A program made the translations under genes and the position numbers. A stretch of 64,000 nt of DNA, taken from Triatoma infestans (taxonomy: Eukaryota > Arthropoda > Insecta > Hemiptera > Reduviidae). The notes below the pieces were generated by a model. It was given only the letters and a program-made list of their open reading frames with translations, searched no databases and was not told the origin of the DNA. This document shows, piece by piece, positions 32,298-44,300 of the stretch. The stretch spans positions 1-64,000 of the forward strand of contig JAAEAF010014558.1 in NCBI GenBank assembly GCA_011037195.1, in the 5' to 3' direction. Numbering within the stretch: the stretch's first letter is position 1; the number at the start of each line of letters is the position of its first letter.

Positions 32298-35200
32298 CTG
32301 GTCCATATGTTCACAACATACACAGCATCCAAGAAGCTGCCTGCATTTCCAGTACTCCCCAAACAAATAAATCTCATTTTTCCAACATGGAAGTAAAGAA
32401 TAAATTGAAATTTGCCCTGTAACAAATAAGAAATTTAAAATACAATTTTTGGAACTTTATAAAATTTTGGTCGGCCATTATAATACTGGGATTTTATGGC
32501 TGGTTATATCCGAATTGGGTTCTTGAAACTCGCAATACTTCCTCATTGGCACAGATAAAAACCAATCTTTTTTATTTGAAACATTTTTCCAACAAAAAAA
32601 TAATAATAATAATTTTAAAGGGAATTTAGAGAGGTCTGTCGGTTAAGGTTTAAATTTTAAAAGTTTCACTGGTTTTGTCAGAGGGCGCTCTGTATAAGTC
32701 CGCTCAGATATACAAGTATAGATTTCTATGGGGGGGTTTTAGCTATGAAGCCTACGCCTGGGTCACGTGACCTCTATGGGTCTATTGTGGCACCCATAAT
32801 TTCCGAGTAAGATTCATAGGATCCGAAGAGCGGAGAAGCACATTTGTTTTTTGTTTTTTAAGCTAAACACTGTGTAATGAAGGAACACGAGAAGGTAGTA
32901 GGTTGCTGACTGGTTGTAAACTCTTCATAAACTGCTCTAAAACTCGACCTCTTGTAGGGCTAGCTCGGCTATATATAAGTTAAATATTTCGACTCGCGAA
33001 ATATTTTTTTAAAAATTGTTTTATTTATTTATTATTAACAAGCTTATAGGTGCAACACCTTTAACTTGGAAATGCTACAAATGAAAAAAAAAATAGAACG
33101 TAAAGTACACATTCCATAAATTATAGTAATAAAGTACAAAGTCTAATAGAAAAGACAAAAATAGTACATAAAGTGATAAAGAAAAGGAAGAAAAAACAAA
33201 ATAACCAGACTGGTACATAAACAAAAAAAAATAATCTAAATGACGTCATTCGTTTATCAAAAAACTTTTGATTTTTAAAGCCTCAGAAACATAATTATAA
33301 ACGTCATATATTTGTAATTTAAACACAATTAATAACAAGGTTTGGTACTGATGATAGTGAGGTGACAAGGAATCAATATATTTTGATAAATAATATGTAC
33401 GTAAAGTTTGGTAAATGGGACAGTCAAATAGAAAATGGATTAAAGAATCGGGGGCCAAATCATGGCACAGACTGCAGATATTATTACTGTCAAAAACATA
33501 TTTACTGTCGTTTACAGTACAGAGTTGCAATTTTAAGGTTTGCCAGTCGTAGCTGCAGTATAATCCTTAATAAATTAATTGAACAATCCAATCTAAATAA
33601 TCCTCTGTTAGGCCCAAGGCGCTTCAGTTTCTGTACTGCAAGTATCTATAACATAATGGATATCTTCACATACACACATATTTTTAAATCTTAATATTAG
33701 ATTCTTGAGCTCTCGTTTAAACGTTGGTCCAAGGATTGTAAAATTTCTGACGAACCTATAGGTATTAGGAAGCTGTTAAATTTAGAGGTCCAATTATACT
33801 TACAAATAGTACCTTGTAAATGTTTTTGGTAAAGAACTTCAAAACAGATTCTGTCCAGTGTTCCCGGAGACATTTTCAGAATTTTTAATAAAAAATTTAA
33901 CATTAATTTAAAAACAGCATCTTTTAATGGGTTAAGTCCAAATTCTAATCTAATAAAACTATTAGGGGTGGATATATTTAAATTAAAGATTCGTTTTACA
34001 AATTAGAGCTGTACTTTCTCAATTTGATTAACATAATCAAATGCCCAAATTTTTCCAGCATATAACAAAGTTGAAGTAATAAAAGCATTAAGCAGTTTCT
34101 TTCTAACTTTATTACTAGCTATTCGAGATTTCATTAAAATGTTACGAACCTTACAAGAAGCCAATTTCCCTTTTGCCATAAATGGTTACAAGCTTGATAA
34201 AAACTTCTGGTAGAGCTAAACGGTAAACCTAGATAAGTGAATGATTTCACAGTATCTAATCTTTCTTTATTAAGTATGACAGACCGGAATTTTTTTTGCC
34301 GAGTGCTCATTGAAAAATAAACTATTTTGGTTTTCTGTGCATTAACAGTAAGATTATTTTCATTACAATATTCTTCTAAAATCACCAAATTATGTTGCAA
34401 GTCAATTACAGAGCTAGAGAAGATTACAATGTCATCTGCATAACACATCAGTAGAAGCGATTATTCTCATTTAATAACAAACCAGAAGCACCTTCTAATC
34501 TAAAAAACTGAGTAATATCAGATATGAAAAAGTTAAAAAGTAAAGGCGATAAAGGTTTGCCTTGCAGAACCCCTCAAGTTACATCAATGTCAGCAGTATT
34601 TCCTAGTTTAGTGTTAATACTCATTTTAGCCTTATCATATAAGTCTTTAATAATCCTTGTCACCTTGGTTCTAACTCCCAACTTTATAAGTTTACACCAT
34701 ATAAGATTGTGATCTATCGAATTAAAGGCTCACCTTAGATCCACAAACACCGCAATAAAAATATTATTTATTTTTTAAAAAATTGTTTTATTTATGCGAA
34801 TCTACAAACTTACAAATAATACACAAAGAAAAGATGCTAAATGCTAAGTGCAAGTTCTATCTACCAGTGCTACTAGCTTACGCTCTAAGTGTTAATTCCT
34901 CTAAGTGTACCTTGTAAGTGTTCAACTGACCAACTCATATTGTATAAGTGATATAAGTGTGCCTTCTAGGGCTAGCTTATATATAATTATCTCTCACTAC
35001 CACACTAGATTACATATTATAATAATACACAGATTGTTCTAGTGGTAGTATGATGAGGTTGTTTACAATTACGTGTTGCATTCATACGCTTCCATATCTT
35101 ATATATATAGAGAATCTCCCACCCTAGTCTGACCAAGGTAGGGAGTAACTAGATTGATTCATTTTTGTGTTTCTCCACCTCTTCGGATTCTATGAGTCTA

Positions 35201-38200
35201 TAATGATTCGGATCCCATGCCCGGGTAGTTAAGTCTAGAAAAAAACAAATTTTCATCTAGTTATTCCCCATGAGTATACCCAAGCAATCCTACACCAGTC
35301 TCGAGTTGATGTTCTTGTACGGAACTGATGGCTCATAAAGCAGCCTGACTTATCTTGAAAAGATGGACGATTCTTGGATTTATGGAACCTCATTGTCTTT
35401 TTATCACAGTGGTATTAGGTTATAAATGATTGAAAAAAGCTCTGCTTGAAAGACTGTTATCTGAGCTTATCTGAGATGTCACACGTTCTTCCAAACCTGC
35501 TGCCATCCGTGTCCACATAAAGCCGCTTAAAATTGGCAAATCCATGCTCCCCAAGCCCCTCTTGTTCATTATTAGAGCTTTGAAAAGCTTATAAAAATTA
35601 TATTTAGGAATTATTTTACCATTATTTTAGAAGGCAGATCGAAAATTGTGTCCACCTCCAGCTATATAAGTATAAACCCCTACTACCTGTTTTTTATGGC
35701 CAGCCCAACTTGAACATTGTAAACGTTGCAATTTTAAAGAAAAAAAAATCGTTTAAACGTTTCACAACCAGACTTTCCATTTTTTTTTTTTTTTGGAAAT
35801 ATTTTATTTACAAATAGGATAACAAAATTTTGACAAACCTGTGCAAAATTTCGGAAATTTTGGTTGTTCCTTGATCTGTACAACTAAGTTCGGCAATTGT
35901 TTGCAAAAATATTACATATTGCTTTTGAAATTTTTCATCCAGATCGTATATTGTTTTTGTAAATGTATCACCATTTATATTCAAATCAAATTCCAAATTT
36001 TGCTATAAAAAAAAAAAATAACATATTTACAATTTTGTAAATACTCTACTTATTTATTTACAATATTATTCATGCAGTTTATGTGACAAGTTCCATAAAG
36101 TGCAATTTTTATAACAAGACATAATAAATAAGTAAAGCTAAGGCTTAGGCTGTTTTTCTAATGAGATACCCAGGTCTCCAGGTTCTTTTACAGACAGAAA
36201 TTGTTAAATCCTAAGAAAAGCAAAATGATCAGTGTGAAACACTCACACAGCTAAATCTATTTTTTTTTTTAATTTATTAAGGCGCGTCAACATCTATGGT
36301 CAATGACGCCCGGAGCCTTCTCAGCGCACTGCCGGCCTCCGGACAGTGTTCTTTGATTACAGACAGCACTGTCCATCACAGGACAGTGATTTGCAGAGGC
36401 ACCTGGGAAGAAAAAATCTAAAGGTAGCACAGCTGGACTCAACTCGGGTCCTCTGCGTGGGAGTCCAGTACGCTAACCACTTAGCTATTCCCTTCCCTAA
36501 ATCTTATTCATTTGTCCTAAACATAAATATTTGTGGCAGTGAAGGGACAAAAGTACCTACCCAGTCCAGATATACGAAGTGATTACATTATTGGAGATAT
36601 TTTCCATGATAGCCTGGCTTTTTTAGTGGTCATCGACCAATTTTTTTCAGGGTGTTCGTCCATCATCAGGATGTTTTTTTGTTGTCGAAAACAGTGTGTA
36701 ATAACAGTGTGCATGGGCCTGGCAATGGGTAACCTGTGTAGGTTTTGTCAGGAAGAAGAGGAAACAGCACTGCACGTTCTATGTCAGTGGGAGAGGCTTG
36801 TATGGCTGAGGTATCGCCTCTTTGAGGAGGCGAAGCTGACACATGCAAGCCTCAGCCAGGGGCCCCTCTCGGATCTATTAAGTCTATTAAAACAGACAGG
36901 GCACGAGAGGGTGTTCGGAGAGTGTTCTCTTCATCGACCACCTGGGAGCTTTCCCAGACCCAAAAGTTCAAACAACAAGGACAGGGCTGGAGAGTGGTCT
37001 CCAACTTGGGAGGTGCCACAATAGACCAATGAGGGTCGCAATGGCGCAGGCTGAAGAGCCAATCCCTCGTAGAATCTAATCTAACAGTGTGCAATACTTG
37101 CACAGAGCATAGAGCATATTTTGTTGATACACTCAACTTCATAGTTCCAAAAAAAAAACGCACAACATCGACTTTTTCGGCATAAATTCGCCAATAAATC
37201 TAATTTTTTTGTAGAAGCTTGTGTCAGATAGATTTTTTTTTAAAGAGAAGTTGGCAAGTATCCATTCTGATAGCGGCCTGTTGAGGTGTAAGTTCCTGCG
37301 GCTCTATCCTACAGCTCCTATTTACCTTTCCCATAGTATGGAGTTGGCAGCTAACGGTGCCTTTAGACACTAACAATCCCGCAGCAAGTACACGGAATAC
37401 TTGTGATTGGATTTGACACGGATACCTTCCCGTAAAGCCTCATCAATGTCACCTGGCGGCTAACTTTGTCTTTAGGACACTAGCCAGTTCTGCAGCAAGT
37501 GCACGGAAAATACTTGTGGTTGGATTTGACTCGGATAGCTACCCCTAAAGTCTCATCAATTCATCTGGCGGCTAACGTTGTCTTTAAGACACTGCCACTT
37601 TTGCATCAAGTGCATGGAAAATACTTGTGGTTGGATTTGACACGGATAGCTTCCCGTAAATCTCATCAATATCCACATGATGGCCGCCCTAAACTAATAT
37701 TTCTACATTCTGCACAGTCTAAATATTAATATAATACCGTGTCTGTAAACATCAGTCGTATGTGGGTGGCTTTTAATGCCCATGCAAATCACAAAATTCT
37801 TTTAATTAAAATTTCGTAATTACGTATTTTTATTTGAAACATTTTTAACTGGGGAAAACCTGATTTTTTCGGGGGTAGGGGGTAGGGGCAAGAACCTGCA
37901 TGAATTGAAACGACGTAGGCTTATGAAGTCAATATTAGTATAATGTAGGTTCTAACACATAGTGACAGTAAAGAATATTTAAACACTTTACTACTAGACT
38001 TTTGTCATAAAATTACTAGGAGTGAGAGAAAGTAAAAAAAACCACATAGACATAAAAATAAAAGATACCCGCGCATAACGGGTATCCCCCCCCAAAAGCC
38101 CTAGTACTAAATTAAAAGCAAAAACTACTAAAAATTAAAATATAAATGTATTTTTTGCAAAAATTAATAGCAATAAGTAAATAAATTGTAAAATTAATTA

Positions 38201-38269
38201 CATGCATAAATTATAATCAATTCTGTGGCGTCCCTAAAATTTTGCTAAGACTACCTGGTTTCTACGACT

Positions 38270-38319
<50 letters not shown>

Positions 38320-41300
38320 AAAAAAATTGCATTATGACAATAAATTATGCAAGTGCGGATAAAAAAAAAGTAAATAATAAAAAAAATAAAAACGCATCAG
38401 GATGCTTATTTAGAGATTTTTTTTACATCAATTTTTCTTTTTGGATATTAAAAAGTGGGGGTGTGGGGGGGGCGAAGTACCTCGAAATTGAATAGTACCT
38501 CAAATTTAGTAGGTTCTGATATATCTGACAGATCAGTTATACTGCTAGAAAATTCAGCCTCTTTCTGTGCTTTGCGAGCCATCTTGAACACATAAATAAA
38601 ATAAGACAAAACAGACAAGACAAAAATATTGTAAATTGTAAAAAATTATGCCAAAGAAAAATTTAGTGAAGGGGTAGAGGAAAACTGAGCGCATTTTCCA
38701 GGAGTGCATGATTCTTGTAGGATTTCAGCCAGGACGAAAAACTGTGTGAAATCCTGGAATTGTGTATATAAAGTTTCAAAAGAGCTGCTCTGACAGGACT
38801 TAGAATTGTGGGCAATTCCAAAGGAGTAGTATGAACTGAGTTCAGACAGAGCTAGAATATTTGTGAAGTTCCGAAAATGATGTGCAGATTCTATGAGTCA
38901 ACAGGCTGGGTGTGTGTGTGTGTATGTGTGTGAAGTTCCAGGATTGTGTGTCTAAGACTTCAGCCAAGTCTCAGATATGTGTAAAGTTCTGAAAGTTTGT
39001 GCGTGATATCTCTAAGACTACAGTCAAGGGTCAAGGTGTTTTCGACTCCGGTGAATAGCAGGCTTCACTTCTCATTCACCAGGACCGTCCGAGCGCAGCA
39101 TTTAGTTATACAGCACCCTTCACGAGGTGACTCTGATGGTAAACTAAACTCGGCGGATCTAGACCTGACGTCGATAAAAGTCCCCAGCGCAATAGATGTA
39201 TCCTTCTGGTCATCCGAAGTGGTGTCTCCGGGGACCTCCTCCCCTTAAAACAGGATGTTATGCAAGCCTTGCAGCCGGGAAGTCATAAAGGCTGAATTAT
39301 AACGGCGCCTCTCTGAAACGGGGCCGCATCAGGGAGTAGCTAATGGTCTTGCTATGTCATATGGGGCTCTAGCACACTGGACCTCAAGATACCCTAGCTG
39401 ATCGTAGGATTTAATGAGGAAGTGAAACATACATAAAAGAAAGAAGAGGAAAGAAGAAGAAAGAAGGAAGTTAGGCAGGTAGCCTACCACCAAAACCACA
39501 ATAGCAACCGCTACCCTGGAAAGTCTGGTTGTGAAACGTTTAAAAGGAATTTTTCTTTAAAATTGCAACGTTTACAATGTTGAAGTGCCATAAAAAAAAA
39601 GGTGGTAGGGGTTATACTTATATAGCTGGAGGCGGACACAATTTTAGACCTGCCTTCCGGTAAAATAATTCCTAAATATAATTTTTACAAGCCTTTCAAA
39701 GCTCTAATAATGGACAAGAGGGGGTAGGGGAGCACGGATTGCCAATTTTAAGCGATTTTATGTGGTGTAGTAAGTACACGGATGGCTGCAGGTTGGAAGA
39801 AGGTATGACATCCCTCGGTAAGCTTAGGTAAGCTCGGATCACAGTCTTTCAGAAAGAGCTTGTTGCAATCATTTATACTCGTACCTGTACCACTGTGATA
39901 AAAAGACAATGGGGTTCCATAAATCCAAGAGTCATCCATCTTTTCAAGATAAGTCAGGCTGCTTTACAATCAGCCTCGTACAATGTCATCAACTCGAGAC
40001 TGGTGTAGGATTGCTTAGGTATACTCATGGGAATTATTAGCTGAAAATATGGTTTTCTAAACTTAGCTACCCTGGCATTCAAGTTATAAGGGACCATTCA
40101 GGAGCAAGATGGAAATGCGGGAAGGGACGAATAGCAGCAAGGCGGAAGAGAAAGGCAGAAGAACCAGCTGAACCTAACGCAAGTAAGGAGAGCTCATCTC
40201 TCTCTCCTGCCGGAACGGGTCCAGTCTGGTGAAAGCCAGCAGGATGGGCGCAGAAAGGCTCCCTTCCCTTCTTGTGGTGCAGATAGGAAGGGAAAGAGAT
40301 CCTTATGGAGAAAGAGGAGAATTCTTCCACTGCTGCCCCTGGGGAAACCGGGGGCATTAGATGATCGCCTGAGAAGGGGTCTCAGTGGTGCGGGAGCCCG
40401 CTGGTATCTTCGAACGCGAGAGGAAGCCGAGAAACAAGGTGCAACAGATGAGCAGATCAAACGGGAGAAGCACACCATGCCTCCCGAGAGGACTAACGTC
40501 AAGAAGAGAAAGGTGGCGCCTTGCCCACTCTGGTTAGTGAACTGTGTGAAGTTCTGGAAGAGTTTGTGTGTGTGAAGTTCCAGAAATGTTGAAGAACCGC
40601 ATTTGACCGTGTAAATTCTATTTATTTTTTTTTTTTTTTAATAAACACAATCAGTTCCAATAGAAACATTCCTTTACAAAGATGGCGATTAAATGCAATG
40701 GGCTGTTGGCTGGCTAGAACTGGTTCTTCACCAAACGGAAGACACCTGACGATGCTCGATTAACAATATTTATAAAGAATAAGAATAAATGATTGCATAC
40801 TTACAATAATAAATGTTACAAAATCCTTGCAAATCGCCAAAAGCGATTTAAACATTGGAAACAATATGGCGTTGGTCAACAAACAATCGTTCATACAATT
40901 GTCTAAAAAACGTTTATGAATGGAGATTAAATCGTCAATAGATTTTACCTGAAACAAACAAACAAAAAAAAGAAGAAAAATCTGGTGTGAAACACTCACT
41001 GTGACGATGGATGCTACGGACCAATAAAATCCCCAGATATTATCCACCATTGCAGACCGATCCATAAATCTGATTTATTTATATTAAAAAAAAAATTGCT
41101 TTACCTTATTAGCGGAAAATGGAAAATTTTGCAAGTTGCTTGAACTGGATGGATTAATCACCTGTAACAATAGAAAGTTTATTTAAATAAATTTGAATTA
41201 GAATTGAACACTCAAGTGTATAAACTGTGCCAAGTCTGTGTCATCGCACTATTTTATCAACACAACCTGATAATGGGCGTACACACCATAACCAGAGTGT

Positions 41301-44300
41301 TCCTAGCAACTGTCAGGCGGAAATTTATGCAATTTTAAGATGTGCTTAATTTAACTCGGAATCAGAAGAGCCAGCAATTAGAGCGCCGAGCTCTTATGTT
41401 ATCAGCTCCAAGTCGGTTTGAGAAAGCTTAGGCAAACTCAATAACGTGGGTAGGAAGAATAAAGTCCACCCTTTTTTTGGGTGCCAGGGCATGTGGGCGT
41501 TGAAGGAAATTAAGTGGCCGACGCTCTAGCAAAGAGAGGCATTGTATCACCACTCTTGGAGCCTGAACCCCTCGTCTAGGGGAACTTAGAGAAGAGGAGA
41601 ACGCAACTCTGGAACTCCCTACCGGGACTGATTTTGTAAATATCTGCTTGTGGGAGATTACCCCCCAAAACGTCGGAGGCAGGCATGGTCTCAATAAGAA
41701 CAAGCTCCGCATTCTTATGGGTTTCCCCCACAGGGCATTGTAGACTCAGGAGCACAACTGACGAAGCTGGGCTTGAGAGTGATAGCACGTGCAGATCATC
41801 GGGGGGGGGGGGCAGAGAAAGCTGCGGGGTTGTCATCTAGAAAGATTAGGAGACCTGGGTAGTAGCAGGAAGATAAGGAGATTATCCTCAGAATATGAGG
41901 TTCCTAAGAAAGCTTAATCTGGTGGGGTGTGTGTAGGCGTGATGCTCGCCAGCAGCCCCTGAGGCATCTAAGGGGCATGGCATAATAGACCATGAAGGTC
42001 GCAGTGCGATGGGCCCCTTCTCCAGAAAAAAAATACCGGGTCACTGAATGAAGCAGGCTATCACGTTAAACGGGTGAAGCTTACTTGGGCAACCCACATA
42101 TATAATTATTAATTTTTTTTAATATTAATTTAGATAAGATTAGATTTTGTGAGGGGTTAGCTACCAAGCCTATGCCACTGCGACCCCACGGCCTATTGGC
42201 TGCAAGGGGGGAACTCCTGGGTGGTGCGAGGAGCACCCACATTTAGAGCACACTCTCGTGACCTGTCTGCTTAATAAGCACTGAAGAGTCTTGAGAGGGG
42301 ACGCCGCGTGAACTCTCTAGTGTCAGTCTTTCCTCAACAAAGACGCTAAGCTTTAGCCACACAAGCTCCTCACACCAACACAGCACAATATTAATTTATA
42401 TGATCATATAATGGTTTTGATTTACTTTTTCCCAATTTAGCCTACTTACTAAGACTCATCAATATTACATAAGCGTAAGGCGCAGTCACGAAAGAAATGT
42501 GCTCCTTGTGTCCATTGGTTCTCCTGTGATACACAGGGTGGGCAGGTAGACGTTTTGGGACACTGGTATCCTAATTCAGATACTTCCTTAGATAGCTGTA
42601 CCCAGTTGTCATGGTGCCACAAAGTTTTTTCTGTGGAAATCATATGGCACCTTTCTCCTTCAAGCAAACTCTCCCAAGCCATACATGTCCGAACAGCGAG
42701 CTTAATTTCTATTCTCGCTTGTCCCTGATGCCAATATAATACCTCAATAATGCTTGAAATCTGTTATAGATTCCCTAGAAAACCTCTTTAAAAAAAAAAT
42801 AACTGATACCCAAACAAAACGTGATCACTCTCTGATTATTTTATATATGCACTTACTTTCTTCAATTCTAATTGAAATTCAATCCAATTAGGTTCAATTG
42901 CAACTTCCATCATATAATATTGCATGTTTTGTATGAAAAAGATCATTTTATGGCGTAAAGCAAATGCTGCACTATACTGTAACATTTGATCGGTTGGCAA
43001 TCTTCTTAAACGTTGATCCAAGATCCATACTCTAAAAAAGTTAAGATTATAAATAATTAAATCCGATTTAATTAGACAGAAGGTTATCTTATGTCCATTA
43101 TAACAATCAAAATAACCTTACACACTTAGAATAATTAAAAATTATAACTTACAGAGAGAAGCATAACGTACTTGGTCAATAACCTTTCTATATGTTTACA
43201 ATAGAATAATAGGCGAAATATCATTTGATAACAGGATGCAATTCTTGCGTTAAATATGAGTGATATCGGCCAACGACAGGACATGTTCAATGTAAAACAT
43301 TCAAATCCAGTAAGATTTGAATTTAATTCTACACATTTTTGACCTTAAAGAAAAAAGAAATGAATTAAAATTTGGTGTGAAATATTGACACGACTTTCAC
43401 TGACAGACATTTTTAATAGAAATATTTTAATTAAAAATTAATTAAAAAAAAAATTAAACTGATTAAAAATAAATTTTCAAATCGTCAGGCCTTAAAATTA
43501 TAATGAAATATTTTTATAAGGCAATGGCGAGAAGAATTTTTAAAGGAAACAAGGAATTCTTTGTTACTCGTAAGTTTCCGGTACGATTGGTGCCTTTCTT
43601 CAGAGCTTTTTAGGTTAGGAAAACGTTGAGTTTGAATTTATTTTCAATATTAACGTTCTCAACGTACCACTCCTCTCCTACCCTAAACAGCTCCTGAAGA
43701 AGGACACCAATGGTATCCGAAACTTACGAGCAACGAAGAATTCTTTTTCCTGTAAATATTAGATATTTTAGGTTTCCGCGGCCATTTTCATGAAAAACCG
43801 CTTGAGTTTCTTGGGTTGAGGCCGCTGAGTGTCAGTGGTTTGCTAAAAAAAAACCACTCAAGGTGGGTTCACACGGAATAGTGAAAACGGACGAGACCAC
43901 TACTTGATCTGAGCATGCGTTTCCGACCTGCTTATTCAACTGAAAAACTCACGACCTTTTGCAGTTCACACAGTGCTCTCGTCGATCGTTGTTCAATCAT
44001 GGCTCAACGTTAAGCTGAGAAAATTGTTTCTGAAATATTAATACATGAGTTGAGAAATCATTTGAAAACCTGGAATAAAAGAAAAAAGAGGCGTGTGTGG
44101 GTTCGAGACCGGTTGAAGAGGCGTTATGTACTCGGTACCACCTTCTCCACCAAGTAGTAAATGGTGCATGTGGCTATTCAGCCTATAATGTCCTGTTAGT
44201 AGACCCACTATTAGCCTTATATCCCTTCGGTTATGGCTCAGTAGGTCCTTGGTAAATTTAGGCAAATGTCCCTTAATGAAGAGTTTAGCCTGCCTCTGCC

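Noticed and set aside
33362..33694. 110-codon ORF on the + strand
   Set aside because: Antisense shadow of the C-terminal region of the CR1/Jockey-like LINE.
40079..40502. Two overlapping - strand ORFs near 100 codons in GC-rich DNA
   Set aside because: Proline/serine-rich translation without motifs; more likely antisense of a LINE ORF1 remnant.
43148..43171. Strong donor gtaagt downstream of GCP2 exon 10
   Set aside because: Using it adds residues absent from the family and leaves no in-frame junction to exon 11; the aa/gtacgt donor gives exact phase and length.
43550..43756. Hammerhead ribozyme in the palindrome (ctgaagaaggacacc...cgaaac)
   Set aside because: CTGAAGA and GAAA are present with a pairing segment between, but there is no cleavage-site triplet and no stem I partner.
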